Shown here: positions 19,392 to 28,960 of the stretch, one piece after another
Layout of the letters: each line of letters begins with the position of its first letter
Numbering within the stretch: position 1 is the first letter of the stretch
From: an uncultured Pseudomonadales bacterium
Lineage (GTDB): Bacteria; Pseudomonadota; Gammaproteobacteria; Pseudomonadales; Pseudohongiellaceae
DNA: 64,000 nucleotides
Direction: 5' to 3'
NCBI GenBank assembly: GCA_949372635.1
Contig: CASIAB010000008.1
Coordinates: 1-64,000, forward strand
Program-made: the position numbers and the translations under genes
Notes under the pieces: model-generated
What the model saw: only the letters and a program-made list of their open reading frames with translations
What the model was told of the DNA's origin: nothing
Databases searched by the model: none

Positions 19392-19420
19392 ATATTTGAT
19401 CAATCGATAATGCCAGAGCC

Positions 19421-20722
19421 TTAGTCGGCATGAATGACCGCCTCATACACTGCTTTCTCAAAATCGCCCTGTACTGCCTGAACTGGCTGCTGAATCAAAA
19501 TTACTGCAGTGAGTTCTTCAACCGGGTCACTCCACGAGCGCGTACCCAAAGCGCCACCCCAACCAAACGCTCCTTTTGAGCGACCCTGCTTGCTGGCAAT
19601 AGGATCCTCGGTAGTTGCTACGGTATAACCAAAACCTTGAATACTAACGCCTGGCATGCCTGTAAATAGATCCCCCACTTGATTACTCGACATCAAGTTT
19701 ACGGTACTAGGGCTTAGCAACCTGTTGCCGAAGAGTTCCCCGCCGTTTACCAGCATCTGCTCGAAGCGCAGATAGTCGCCTGCTGTGCTTTTAAGTCCAT
19801 AGGAGGCCCCGAAATAAGTCGAATGACTCGTATCATAGAGAACCGATTCGAAGGCTGAAGCGGTGTCGCTACCAACGATATCGATAAGACGATCCCGATG
19901 CTCTTCCGGCACGTTCCACCACGTGTCGTTCATACCGAGAGGCTCGAATATGCGCTGCTGTACGAATTCATTAAAAGATAAACCAGATTCGATTTCAATA
20001 ATTCGTGCGATTACATCCAGTGCGGTGGCCGCGCTGTACCGCCAACGATCTCCGGGCTGAAAATCTAGCACAATGTCGCCGTACTTCGGTACGTTCGTGG
20101 CAAGCGAAGTACGTGTGTCTAACCACATAATCGCATCCTCGGAGATAGCGTTACCTAATCCGCTAGAGGCGATCCCCGATGTATGTGTGAGTATGTCATG
20201 CACCGTAATTTCGCGCTCGGCTGGGACCAAACGGTGTTCGGGAACGTTGGCAGGGTTAACGAAGGAGGGACTGACATCTTCATCTGCGGGATCGCGCAGC
20301 ACAGCTACCTGCATTTCTGCGAATTCTGGAATCCACTTGCTGACTGGATCGCTAGGACGAATCAATCCCTCTTCTATCAACATCATTGCTGCAACACCAA
20401 GTATAGGCTTGGTAGAGCTCATCATTATGAACAGGGCATCTTCCAGCATGGGCTTGCCATCGGCTACATTCATGAGCCCATGTGTCTCAAGGTGCACTAT
20501 TTTGCCGCGACGAGCAACACCAGTAACAGCGCCCTGAATAGTGCCTGCATCGATATGTCCTTGCATAACATCGTTAATGCGATTTAGTCGCTCTGTAGAC
20601 ATGCCGACTTCTTCGGCGCTGCTAGCCCAGGGTATATCGTCCGCAAAGCTTAACCCGCTAAACAGACAGAAGACTAAAACTAGTAAAGAGAGAGATTTCC
20701 TGCTCGTGAAATTATTTTCCAT
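19421..20722 (-). CDS. Secreted serine hydrolase, beta-lactamase/EstB family (paralogue)
   Basis: 433 residues with a signal peptide ending at GLSFAD. SxxK is Ser102-Ser-Thr-Lys105, the Tyr motif is W-R-Y-S-A-A-T, and the third motif region is FGWGGALGTRSWSDP. It matches the protein at 14412-15704 almost collinearly, with differences spread throughout, so the duplication is not recent. Upstream lies a decayed copy of the small secreted protein gene, as in the first copy. Likely a periplasmic or secreted esterase or peptidase-like enzyme. Confidence 0.88.
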   Translation of the reverse strand: MENNFTSRKSLSLLVLVFCLFSGLSFADDIPWASSAEEVGMSTERLNRINDVMQGHIDAGTIQGAVTGVARRGKIVHLETHGLMNVADGKPMLEDALFIMMSSTKPILGVAAMMLIEEGLIRPSDPVSKWIPEFAEMQVAVLRDPADEDVSPSFVNPANVPEHRLVPAEREITVHDILTHTSGIASSGLGNAISEDAIMWLDTRTSLATNVPKYGDIVLDFQPGDRWRYSAATALDVIARIIEIESGLSFNEFVQQRIFEPLGMNDTWWNVPEEHRDRLIDIVGSDTASAFESVLYDTSHSTYFGASYGLKSTAGDYLRFEQMLVNGGELFGNRLLSPSTVNLMSSNQVGDLFTGMPGVSIQGFGYTVATTEDPIASKQGRSKGAFGWGGALGTRSWSDPVEELTAVILIQQPVQAVQGDFEKAVYEAVIHAD

Positions 20723-20785
20723 TATCTAAGTCCCTAATTCTTTTTTTCTATTTGTTAGCTGTTGGCCAATAGATCACTAATCTTC

Positions 20786-20935
20786 GGCCTTACATTCTTT
20801 TCTTACCCGTAAAAGTACCCATAATAGTTTGCCTTTGCACAATGACAGAGCCTTTAACCATACCGTCGTCCTCTAACTATCTTCGGTGAGTTATGTCTGC
20901 GCCTAGAGCATCACTAGTAGATGCCAATTCGAAAA
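20786..20935 (-). pseudogene. Decayed C-terminal copy of the small secreted protein gene
   Basis: On the minus strand this stretch matches codons for the last third of the protein at 13821-14189 (same ending TTACATT...TTCTTACCCGTAAAA, CAATGACAGAGCCTTTAAC, GTTATGTCTGCGCCTAG). It has small insertions and deletions that break the frame, and its 5' two thirds are absent. The flanking bases between it and the hydrolase ATG also match the 13752-13820 interval, so the whole junction was duplicated. The rest of 20723-21069 shows nothing else. Confidence 0.7.
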
Positions 20936-21069
20936 ATACATGGACTTAATGATACGATACCGGCCTAAATACGGCTGCCTTTACCTGGTGAATTATCCTT
21001 ACCAGAACTAACGAATATCTTAGGGGAAAGTAGACCAAACTCTATGGAAATTCAACTATGAGATAACCC

Positions 21070-22629
21070 ATGCAACTAAACTTACTCGACTCTCCAATAT
21101 CTGCCAAACTTTCTTCAGGGTTCCCAGATGCCATGGTTCTTCTCGACTGCGAAACCACGGGGGGAAAAGCCATCTATCATCGTATTATTGAGATTGGCTT
21201 AATTGTGATAGAAGACGGCGAACTAATTGAGACATGGCAGACATTTATTGATCCAAAAGTAGCTCTGCCGCCCTTCATACAGAGGCTCACGGGCATTACA
21301 CCCGGGATGATTAATGGTGCACCTGCATTTTTTGATATCGCTGAAGAATTGTTGAGCAAGTTAAAGGGGCGTACATTGGTGGCCCATAACGCACGGTTTG
21401 ACTACAGTTTTTTGAAAAATGAATTCAAACGGGCCGGCTTTACTTATAATGCCAAACCACTTTGTTCAGTAAAATTTAGTCGCAACCTGTACCCGCAATT
21501 TAAGCGGCATGGCTTATCAGAAATTATTAAGCGTTTTGATTTTCCCATTGAAAATCGGCACAGAGCCCTAGACGATGCGAAGATGATCCATCAATTTTTT
21601 CAAAAGTCCTCCGCTTTATTTTCTGACGATGAAATAGTTGCGACCTGTGCAGCATTGCAAAAACGTCCCAGTTTGCCGGCCTTGCTTGATGTAAAAGAAA
21701 TAGAAAAACTGCCAAATAGCGCGGGTGTCTATTATTTTTATGACGAAAAAGGCGCCCTGCTCTATGTTGGAAAAAGTGTCAATATTCGAAACCGCGTGAT
21801 GAGTCATTTTAGTTCTGACTACAAGAATTCCAAAGATTTACGAATGAGTATGAAAGTAGCGCACGTTGATTTCGAGCAAACACCCAGTGATTTTGGCGCA
21901 CAAATTCGAGAGAGCAATCAAATTAAGGCGTTAAATCCGCTCTATAATCGCAGATTGCGCAAGGTAAGAAAATTATTTCAGTATCGCTGCATCGAAGATG
22001 AGCTTGGGTACTTGCGACTTAATATTGAAGTGATTGAAACTGAAGACACTCAAATAGAACAGCAATTTGGGTTGTTTCGCTCACCCCGGCAGGCGTCTAA
22101 ACAATTGGAAAAGTTGGCTAGCCAGTACTTTCTATGCCACAAGCTTCTTGGGCTTGAGGGCGATAGAAATAGTGGGGATCCTTGCTTTCGCGTCCAGCTA
22201 AAAAAATGCTTCGGTGCCTGTAGCGGGCTAGAATCTTCGACTAATTACAATGAACGCATGAATTCAGCGCTTAAAAATTATCAAGTAAAATTGTGGCCCT
22301 ATAGCGGCCCTGTCCTGTTAGAAGAACGTGATCAACAGTGTCCTGATCAAGGAGCGTTTCATATCGTTGATCGGTGGCGCTACATAGCAAAGCTCTCAAT
22401 TCTCGAAGATATTTACGATCTGGGTTATCAGCTTACAGATAAAACTAATCCTACTGCTAGATTAAACCATATTGAAACCGAAGCCATGGCCGCCGCCCGT
22501 TGTGATGATACAGACGATCGCTTTGATTTGGACGTCTATTTTATTTTGGCACGCTTTATGGTTAATCAAAGGCAAATGGAAATGAATAGTCTAAAAGTCT
22601 GGCCTCTAATTAAAGCAGCCCCTGAGTGA
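21070..22629 (+). CDS. DnaQ-like 3'-5' exonuclease fused to GIY-YIG (UvrC/Cho-type) nuclease
   Basis: 519 residues. The N-terminal exonuclease domain (about 20-185) has the DEDDh residues: Asp and Glu in VLLDCETTGG, Asp in HNARFDYSFL, and His/Asp in HRALDDAKM. From about 215 a GIY-YIG domain follows (AGVYYFYDEKGALLYVGKS, NIRNRVMSHF). It resembles the N-terminal nuclease of UvrC and Cho, with the continuing segment RIRKVRKLFQYR-like and a C-terminal part with KKCFGACSG. The arrangement is known for exonuclease-Cho fusions in proteobacteria and suggests DNA repair. Several bases upstream are A-rich without a strong SD. Confidence 0.9.
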   Translation: MQLNLLDSPISAKLSSGFPDAMVLLDCETTGGKAIYHRIIEIGLIVIEDGELIETWQTFIDPKVALPPFIQRLTGITPGMINGAPAFFDIAEELLSKLKGRTLVAHNARFDYSFLKNEFKRAGFTYNAKPLCSVKFSRNLYPQFKRHGLSEIIKRFDFPIENRHRALDDAKMIHQFFQKSSALFSDDEIVATCAALQKRPSLPALLDVKEIEKLPNSAGVYYFYDEKGALLYVGKSVNIRNRVMSHFSSDYKNSKDLRMSMKVAHVDFEQTPSDFGAQIRESNQIKALNPLYNRRLRKVRKLFQYRCIEDELGYLRLNIEVIETEDTQIEQQFGLFRSPRQASKQLEKLASQYFLCHKLLGLEGDRNSGDPCFRVQLKKCFGACSGLESSTNYNERMNSALKNYQVKLWPYSGPVLLEERDQQCPDQGAFHIVDRWRYIAKLSILEDIYDLGYQLTDKTNPTARLNHIETEAMAAARCDDTDDRFDLDVYFILARFMVNQRQMEMNSLKVWPLIKAAPE

Positions 22630-22633
22630 GAGC

Positions 22634-22667
22634 CTGATAGAGAGCTGACTATACCCCTCTCTATCAG
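22634..22667. terminator. Bidirectional hairpin between convergent genes
   Basis: CTGATAGAGAG, a 12-base loop, then CTCTCTATCAG: 11 perfectly paired bases between the ends of the exonuclease/GIY-YIG gene and the VOC gene. No long T-run is present, but place and symmetry suggest a shared transcription stop. Confidence 0.6.
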
Positions 22668-22682
22668 TTAAGTGCTTCGGGC

Positions 22683-23060
22683 TTACATCCGATACATCGT
22701 GCACAGCTTGTGGCCAGCCGGGTCGCGTAAGTAAGCGAGGTAGAATTTTAGCTCTCCCATTTCGCGAACTCCGGGAGGGTCTTCAATAGCAGTCCCTCCG
22801 TTGGCGACCCCAGCCGCGTGCCAGGCATCGCACTGTTCTGAACTTTTGGCTATGAATCCGATAGTTTCTCCGTTACCAGCTCCTGCAGGCTCCCCATTTA
22901 AGGGCTTAGTTACTGCGAAGATATGTTCTTCGGTCATATACATTACCCGACCTGTATCGCTCATGGCGCCTGGCTCATAGCCGAGAGCACCGAGTGTTGC
23001 GTCGTAAAAAACTTTTGCTTTTTGGGTGTCGTCCGCTCCAATTACAATATGGCTAAACAA
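22683..23060 (-). CDS. VOC-family (glyoxalase/bleomycin-resistance-like) protein
   Basis: 125 residues from a TTG start. The fold begins FSHIVIGADDTQKAKVFYDA and TLGALGYEPG and ends YLRDPAGHKLCTMYR, a single-ring VOC layout. His in FSHIVIG and the later Glu/His positions are possible metal ligands. A longer frame starting at 23168 would add 36 residues that do not belong to the fold. The TTG at 23060 has AGGAG eight bases upstream and gives the usual family N-terminus, so it is preferred. Substrate unknown. Many such proteins are predicted lyases or antibiotic-binding proteins. Confidence 0.8.
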   Translation of the reverse strand: MFSHIVIGADDTQKAKVFYDATLGALGYEPGAMSDTGRVMYMTEEHIFAVTKPLNGEPAGAGNGETIGFIAKSSEQCDAWHAAGVANGGTAIEDPPGVREMGELKFYLAYLRDPAGHKLCTMYRM

Positions 23061-23210
23061 AATAATTACTCCTAATAATAAAATAGAAAATAGAACAGAA
23101 AGCTTATCATTTCTTGCAAATATCGCAAATATTCTTACTTTATTAGATGGTGACAGCAAATTCACCATGGGTGCTAACTCACGTAATCGTGGTGCTATTC
23201 ATTCACAAAA

Positions 23211-23340
23211 GCGGTTGTAGGTTTTACGTTAAAGGACAATCCGAGCAACTATGGCACAGACGTTGTTACGAACGTTGAACGCATAAAGTTTGCCGATTCC
23301 AGCCTTGCATTGGATTTGGAAGGTAATGCGGACCCACCAA
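23211..23340 (+). pseudogene. Remnant of an RTX/calcium-binding exoprotein
   Basis: An open stretch without start codon encodes GFTLKDNPSNYGTDVV and then NVERIKFADSSLALDLEGNA. The latter is typical of the segment that follows RTX repeats in large calcium-binding exoproteins (VERxxFxDxxLALDxxGNA). It breaks down soon after and ends at a stop near 23440. Nothing else in 23169-23674 is recognisable. A second RTX-like remnant lies at 39812. Confidence 0.5.
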
Positions 23341-23674
23341 TTAAATCACGAGGTTGCAGCAATACCCCCTCCAAGACTGTCCAGAGACTACAAAGCCCTG
23401 CTGCTCACTACTTTAATCTAACAAGGGCCGGTTCTATTTAGCCCCGAGGGTCTTATCGCGCTCGCGAAATTGTTACTGTGACTGCATAGACTTGCGAAGA
23501 GCTGTTTTAGAAAAGAGCGAGGCTAGGCAGAGAGCTGAATGTTTTTGAAGGTGCTATACCTATCCCCATACTCCACCCTAGTAACTTTACTTATAGTATT
23601 TTTACCAAGAGCCTGAATCAGTAAGAACAGTTAAAGGCTTCGGATATATTCTAACTTCTGAGGATTGCAAATCG

Positions 23675-24736
23675 TTAGCGATTGCGAGGCGACAGCAATT
23701 CGACCTCATACTCCTTAATCAGGCCATCTCTTAACGTCTTCACCTTGACCGTGTCGCCGGCGCTGCGCTGCTCTAATGCATCTGCAAAATCATCTTCATT
23801 ACGAACCGTTTGACTGTCTATCTCTATGATTACATCGCCGAGCTGAATCCGACCACGCTGATCGCGAGTTAACCCACGCATTCCAAGACGCTCAGGATCG
23901 GTACCAGGGAAAACATCCAACACGATCACACCCTCAATCCCCCACTGACCGCGATAGTAGTCTGCCTGTGGAATCTGCCGAATTCCCATAACAGGCGTTT
24001 GTACCCTGCCATATGCGATAAGCTCGGGGACTATACGCTTAACGGTATTAACGGGTATCGCGAAACCTATTCCTGAGCTTGAGCCAGTCGGGCTGTATAT
24101 CGCTGTATTGACACCAACTAACTGACCGAGGGAATTGAGCAACGGCCCGCCCGAGTTTCCAGGATTGATCGCTGCATCTGTCTGAATGACGTCCCGTATC
24201 TTACGTCGACTTACAGAATCGATTTCCCGGCCCAGCGCGCTGACGACGCCTACTGTCATAGTAGTATCGAAGCCGAAGGGGTTCCCAATAGCTATGACTT
24301 TTCTGCCGACTTCTAGCAGTAAGGAATCGCCAGGTTGCACTGCAACTAGTTCAGTATCAGTCGCATCGATCTTCAATACCGCCAAGTCTTTGTCGGGATC
24401 TACCCCAACCGCTGAAGCGGCGTAGCTCGTCCCATCTTGCAGAGTAACAGTCACGCGATCTGCCTGCTGTATTACGTGGTAATTTGTCACTATGTACCCT
24501 TCTTTATCCCAAACAAAGCCTGTACCACTGCCCTGAGGCACCTCCTGCGGATTGAATGAATAAAAGGATCGAAGCAAGCGGGAATTAGTAATGTTAACTA
24601 CCGAGGGGCTTACCGCCTTAAAGATCTCGATATTATTTTCTTCGTCATCGGTCTTGAATTGACTGTAGTCAGGGATTTGCGCAGTAGCCGTTGCACCAAA
24701 AAGCAATCCGACCAGCATGTAAGTAAGTATTTTCAT
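23675..24736 (-). CDS. Periplasmic trypsin-like serine protease of the HtrA/Deg family with one PDZ domain
   Basis: 353 residues with a signal peptide ending near ATATAQ. The catalytic triad is His87 (VTNYHVIQ), Asp117 (DKDLAVLKID) and Ser195 (NPGNSGGPLL). One PDZ domain occupies about residues 250-345 (GVIVLDVFPGTDPERLG, LGDVIIEIDSQTVRNEDDF). The single PDZ resembles DegS more than DegP in layout, but the signal peptide looks cleavable. The role is likely protein quality control in the periplasm. A truncated copy of its PDZ region lies at 31823-32146. Confidence 0.9.
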   Translation of the reverse strand: MKILTYMLVGLLFGATATAQIPDYSQFKTDDEENNIEIFKAVSPSVVNITNSRLLRSFYSFNPQEVPQGSGTGFVWDKEGYIVTNYHVIQQADRVTVTLQDGTSYAASAVGVDPDKDLAVLKIDATDTELVAVQPGDSLLLEVGRKVIAIGNPFGFDTTMTVGVVSALGREIDSVSRRKIRDVIQTDAAINPGNSGGPLLNSLGQLVGVNTAIYSPTGSSSGIGFAIPVNTVKRIVPELIAYGRVQTPVMGIRQIPQADYYRGQWGIEGVIVLDVFPGTDPERLGMRGLTRDQRGRIQLGDVIIEIDSQTVRNEDDFADALEQRSAGDTVKVKTLRDGLIKEYEVELLSPRNR

Positions 24737-25099
24737 TTAGATGACTACCTTTCCGTATAAATGCGTGTTTGAGAGATACACTAACTCGAGGAACAAGCAA
24801 GTGCCAGCTTCCTTAGATTCTCTTCTATTTAAGATAAGATCAGTTTTCGAAGATTCAAGTTGGCACGCTTGTTTTTTACATAATCAGAATCAGACTCCTC
24901 TAAATGTCTTCTCTGTCATTCCGAAGTATTCAGCCGTCTGAGCTTTTGTACACACCGGCAATACTAAAGGAGAATTTAAAACGGTAACTGGGCAGACTTG
25001 CGAACACGTCGACCAATTAATTGCAGAAGAGTCGGAGCAGAACCGTGCAGTGTTGCTTCACTGGTTTTAAATCAAGGTTACGAAGCCGCCACCATTGCT
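24737..25099. other. Gap without recognisable gene
   Basis: 363 bases between the start of the HtrA gene and the end of purT, both on the minus strand. It should hold the HtrA promoter. I saw no convincing coding stretch, repeat or RNA. Confidence 0.5.
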
Positions 25100-26281
25100 C
25101 TAGATTTTAACCTTGATGGCAGCTGCCACGGTGAGCGCTTTTTCCACCGCCTCGGCTGTATTCTTAGCACGCGCAAGCGCTACACCCATACGACGCTTGC
25201 CCTTCACTTCGGGCTTACCAAACAGACGGACAGACGTGTCTTCGATCGCGGTTGCCGCTCTTAGGTTTCCAAAACTTACTTTTTCCGAATCACCTTCCAC
25301 GAGCAGCACGGCCGATGCGGAAGCACCGTAGAAACGAATAGCCGGTATACTAAGGCCCAAGATAGCGCGTGCGTGAAGCGCAAACTCGGACAGGTCCTGC
25401 GAGATAAGTGTCACCATTCCTGTGTCATGGGGACGAGGCGAAACTTCGCTAAACAAAACCTCATCTCCCTTCACAAACAGCTCGACGCCAAACAGTCCTC
25501 TGCCGCCTAATGCTTCGGTAACCTTAGTCGCTATCTCCTTTGCTGTGTTCAGTGCGGCAACAGACATCGCCTGGGGCTGCCAAGACTCACGGTAGTCGCC
25601 GTCTTCTTGCCTATGACCTATTGGCTCACAAAAGCTCACGCCATCAATGTGCTGTACCGTAAGCAAAGTAATCTCGTAGTCAAAGTCAACGAAGCCTTCG
25701 ACGATAACAGTACCGGCACCCGCGCGACCGCCATCTTGAGCGTATTCCCACGCGACATCAATATCACTCTCTGATTTTATTGTGCTCTGACCTTTGCCGG
25801 AGGAGCTCATTATCGGCTTTACAACACAAGGAATTCCAACCGCCATTACGGCCACTCGGTACTCTTCGTGGGTGGCAGCGAAGCGGTATGGCGACGTTGC
25901 GATTCCTAGCTCTTCTGCAACCAACCGTCTTATGCCTTCACGGTTCATCGTGAGCTGTGCTGCTCGCGCGGTTGGGACAACGTGATAACCCTCAGCCTCG
26001 AGCTCGACTAATGTTTGCGTCGCAATGGCCTCTATCTCGGGAACAATAAAATCTGGCCTTTCTAGCTCTATAATGCGCCTGAGCTCGGCTTCATCCAGCA
26101 TTGAAAATTCGTAACTGCGATCGGCAACCTGCATGGCGGGAGCATTCCCATAACGGTCGCAGGCAATCACTTCGACGCCTAACCTTTGAAGCTCTATGAC
26201 AACCTCTTTACCGAGTTCACCTGAGCCAAGTAAAAGTACCTTCGTCGCTGTGGCTGAGAAAGGGGTGCCAATCGTAGTCAT
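25100..26281 (-). CDS. purT: Formate-dependent phosphoribosylglycinamide formyltransferase PurT
   Basis: 393 residues, the normal length. It opens with a Rossmann-like substrate part ([20 protein letters not shown]), then [19 protein letters not shown]. The ATP-grasp domain has [32 protein letters not shown] and [20 protein letters not shown], and the chain ends in [13 protein letters not shown]. It makes formyl-GAR from GAR, formate and ATP in purine synthesis without folate. It stands alone on the minus strand. Confidence 0.96.
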   Translation of the reverse strand: MTTIGTPFSATATKVLLLGSGELGKEVVIELQRLGVEVIACDRYGNAPAMQVADRSYEFSMLDEAELRRIIELERPDFIVPEIEAIATQTLVELEAEGYHVVPTARAAQLTMNREGIRRLVAEELGIATSPYRFAATHEEYRVAVMAVGIPCVVKPIMSSSGKGQSTIKSESDIDVAWEYAQDGGRAGAGTVIVEGFVDFDYEITLLTVQHIDGVSFCEPIGHRQEDGDYRESWQPQAMSVAALNTAKEIATKVTEALGGRGLFGVELFVKGDEVLFSEVSPRPHDTGMVTLISQDLSEFALHARAILGLSIPAIRFYGASASAVLLVEGDSEKVSFGNLRAATAIEDTSVRLFGKPEVKGKRRMGVALARAKNTAEAVEKALTVAAAIKVKI

Positions 26282-26528
26282 AATCTTGCTGCCGGAGTAT
26301 ATGTCACTATTTTGAAATCCTCTTTTTTACAATAATTTTTTCGGGTTTACCTTTAGTGTGGAGACGAGACAACGTTACTCTATAGAATACAGAGTTTGCC
26401 TCGAGGGTCAAAAAGTTGATGAGATTGAAGAACTCTCTGCCCTTTTTATGAAGACCCAATTAGCTGGTTCCATAGTTCTATTCTAACTTTTTTTATCTCT
26501 GATTTGCCCCTACTATATGCCTTATTTG

Positions 26529-26575
26529 TTCGTCCACAATAGTATGTGTAGGCGCGCAATGGAACCTACTGGCAC
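26529..26575 (+). repeat. Dispersed ~50-60 bp repeat, copy A
   Basis: Contains CGTCCACAATAGTATG and, 11 bases on, GCAATGGAACC. The same two blocks with the same spacing recur at 27309, 37147 and 39001, and partly at 28912. It lies in the 338-base gap between purT and the next minus-strand gene. The remainder of that gap (26282-26528) shows nothing recognisable. Confidence 0.7.
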
Positions 26576-26619
26576 AAAAAAGAGTGAGAGTGTGCTTCAT
26601 GCTCCCCATTAATCATTAC

Positions 26620-27117
26620 CTATTGTACTCTCACAAACATTGTTCTAATAAATGCTACCGTGCTTTGCAATAAAAATAGAACCAAACAAACAATATATAT
26701 ATTTGTAAGCTCAACTAAATGTCCCGTTATCATCAATCCAGAGATAATAAAAATAATTGATAATATGCCAGTTTGGAAAAAATAAACTTTAATGGGAAAA
26801 ATTTCTTTATGTCCTTGTTTCCGTAGCAAAAGCATTTTTTTAGGAAACACTAATAGTCCTATGACTGAATAAATGCATATAATCCAACAATTAATTAGCC
26901 AAGCTAATTCCAAATTCCGATCACTAAAGATAGCAAAAGGAAGAATAGAGCCAAACATTGCCCCAAAGGCAGAATAAGTTAAAAGCTGAATGCGAAAATT
27001 ATCTGGAGCACTAAATCCATCAGAACTTCGACTTAAACCAATTAATATTGCTGAGAAGCCAACTATGCCTAGAGCAAGCTCAGCTATTAGCTGCAGTGCA
27101 TGAAAATTTGGTTCCAT
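26620..27117 (-). CDS. Four-helix inner-membrane protein, unknown function
   Basis: 165 residues. Four hydrophobic segments are visible near residues 10-27, 47-65, 70-90 and 105-130, plus a last one near 138-158, with short polar links such as FPKKMLLLRKQGHKE. The start has GGAAG five bases upstream of ATG. No catalytic or binding motif is recognised. It is isolated between two copies of the dispersed repeat and is more AT-rich than the purT gene next to it, which may point to later arrival. Confidence 0.6.
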   Translation of the reverse strand: MEPNFHALQLIAELALGIVGFSAILIGLSRSSDGFSAPDNFRIQLLTYSAFGAMFGSILPFAIFSDRNLELAWLINCWIICIYSVIGLLVFPKKMLLLRKQGHKEIFPIKVYFFQTGILSIIFIISGLMITGHLVELTNIYIVCLVLFLLQSTVAFIRTMFVRVQ

Positions 27118-27308
27118 ATGTTACTTCCACTGATGAATTGCAATTCTAATTTCTAGCAGCTCTACCTAGTCTGCTTGATTTTTTTAAGAATTTAAGCACC
27201 CGAGATTTATTTTACTTTGGATAAAAAAACGCCCTTCATCAAGCTCGATATGTGACAGAGAGAAGGAATTAGCAGCCTGATATCATAAACTTAATAATTA
27301 ACTAACCG

Positions 27309-27360
27309 TCCGTCCACAATAGTATGCATAAGGGCTCAATGGAACCATTCTGACTCATCT
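27309..27360 (+). repeat. Dispersed ~50-60 bp repeat, copy B
   Basis: Full-length copy: CGTCCACAATAGTATGCATA, then AATGGAACCATTCTGAC and CATCTGG. It lies between the membrane protein gene and the serine hydrolase, in a gap that otherwise shows nothing. Confidence 0.75.
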
Positions 27361-27409
27361 GGCATACCTCCTAAGGTGGGGGGCTGATCATAAGAGCGCT
27401 TGCGATTTA

Positions 27410-28846
27410 TCAATTCCACACACTGTGAAAGGCCGACATAGATGTATCTCGGATCAAGGTTTGGCCAAAAGCAAATGCTCCAGGAGTTGTTAGCATAATT
27501 TGAGGGCAAACTAGCATGTAAGAATTTTCGGTAGGATAGAAAAAACCTTGGGTGAGTGCGTAACCTCCCCAGTTGCTCATATCGCTGTGATCGCTAGTTG
27601 TGTACCCTCGAAGCGAATAGTCATCTCCATGCGCGGTTGCCCAACCGAAATTAAACGATTTAGGGAATGGACTATGCTTTCCGGCAACTCCAAATGCCCT
27701 TGCCAGTGCTGTGTCGAGCGTTAGATCCTTGAATCGACCCTTACACAGAGTTACCACACCTTGCTTGCTGAGAAGACGTTCCCCATTTTTAGAGATTCCT
27801 CCAGCAAGAAGCATATCGTAGAATTTGGAATAGTCTCTCGCAGTCATAATCGAACCAGTGTCGCCGCTTTCATAACTTCGTGGACCTGCATAGTGTGCTG
27901 TTTGATTAGTTCGATAATCGACGCCTGTGGGATAGCATTCTTGCTCTTCAGCGATTCGGGCGCTCAATCCACCCTCCTCTAAGACAGCGCCGTAGAGAGT
28001 CGGTATACGATTTACCCTTGTATCACCATCGGCAAGAAAAAACGCTGCGTCGTCCATTCCCAAGGGCTCAAACAAAAGCTCTGACATGATTTCGGAAAAT
28101 TTCCAGGATACACCACGACTTTTTTCGTAGAGAATCTCGATCACACGCCCTAGCACTGTAGCCCCGTGACCGTAAGAAAATTCTCCTGGCTCACATGTGA
28201 GGACACCAGCATTTCCGATAGTGTCCACAAATTTTTCTAAAGTTAAATTCGCGCCTACGATGCATGTGCTTCTATATACCTCTGGATGTAACTGCTGCCT
28301 CAGAGCATTTGCAACTAGACCGGCATTCCGGTCACATATTCCGCCACCGAGAAAAGAGTCATACTCAGAGAAGAGTTCATATTCAATGCCCGATGATTCG
28401 CTCATCAAATGCTTAATCAGCATCGGTTTTGCTGATTTTTCACGCTTAAACCCCAGTTCTATAATTCGGCCAGTCAAAAAGCTTTTGTAATCAATAGATT
28501 CAGGCCCGCTTTTGCTATCGACAACAATGTCCCAAGAACGATCAAATGAAGGAATATATTTGCTGACTGGGTCTTCGAAATCAAAGAGTCCTTCCTCATA
28601 AAGTCGCAATGCCACAAAGCTAGTTAGTACTTTTGTCATACTAAACATCCTGAAAATGGCATCAGTTTGCATTAAACTCCCAGACTTTAGGTCACTTACG
28701 CCAAAAGCCTTGTGGTACGCCTCTTGACCGCGACGAGCCAAGACAACAAGTCCCGGGACAGATAGCTGCTCATTTCTTAGAAGACCTTCGAAGTGACTAT
28801 CAAGTATCTTTTCAAAATCTGGGTGGAATTTAGCGGTGCTATTCAA
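27410..28846 (-). CDS. Serine hydrolase, beta-lactamase/EstB family (cytoplasmic type)
   Basis: About 478 residues. Motifs are SxxK in MFSMTKVLTSFVA, the Tyr motif YGHGATVLG, and a late Gly-rich part NFGWATAHGDDYSLRGY and SNWGGYALTQGFF. It has no signal peptide, unlike the two other serine hydrolases here, and is only distantly related to them. The longest frame starts at 28942, but that ATG lies inside a copy of the dispersed repeat. A TTG at 28846 has ACGGAG six bases upstream and is preferred. An esterase role is likely. Confidence 0.8.
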   Translation of the reverse strand: MNSTAKFHPDFEKILDSHFEGLLRNEQLSVPGLVVLARRGQEAYHKAFGVSDLKSGSLMQTDAIFRMFSMTKVLTSFVALRLYEEGLFDFEDPVSKYIPSFDRSWDIVVDSKSGPESIDYKSFLTGRIIELGFKREKSAKPMLIKHLMSESSGIEYELFSEYDSFLGGGICDRNAGLVANALRQQLHPEVYRSTCIVGANLTLEKFVDTIGNAGVLTCEPGEFSYGHGATVLGRVIEILYEKSRGVSWKFSEIMSELLFEPLGMDDAAFFLADGDTRVNRIPTLYGAVLEEGGLSARIAEEQECYPTGVDYRTNQTAHYAGPRSYESGDTGSIMTARDYSKFYDMLLAGGISKNGERLLSKQGVVTLCKGRFKDLTLDTALARAFGVAGKHSPFPKSFNFGWATAHGDDYSLRGYTTSDHSDMSNWGGYALTQGFFYPTENSYMLVCPQIMLTTPGAFAFGQTLIRDTSMSAFHSVWN

Positions 28847-28911
28847 AATAATCTCCGTCAGTATCACTGCGGCTTTACATAGGCCTAAGAAGTGAAAACA
28901 AGGCTTCTCAG

Positions 28912-28960
28912 GATAATATGTAATACGCACAAATGGAACCATTCTGGCTTGTCAGAGTGA
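28912..28960 (+). repeat. Dispersed ~50-60 bp repeat, partial copy C
   Basis: Only the second half is well kept (ATAATATGTAATACGCAC followed by AAATGGAACCATTCTGGCTT and GTCAG). It overlaps the longest possible start of the serine hydrolase gene. The gap 28961-29340 that follows holds no gene. A stretch at 29047-29080 weakly resembles the tRNA-Met fragment found at 56229. Confidence 0.55.
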
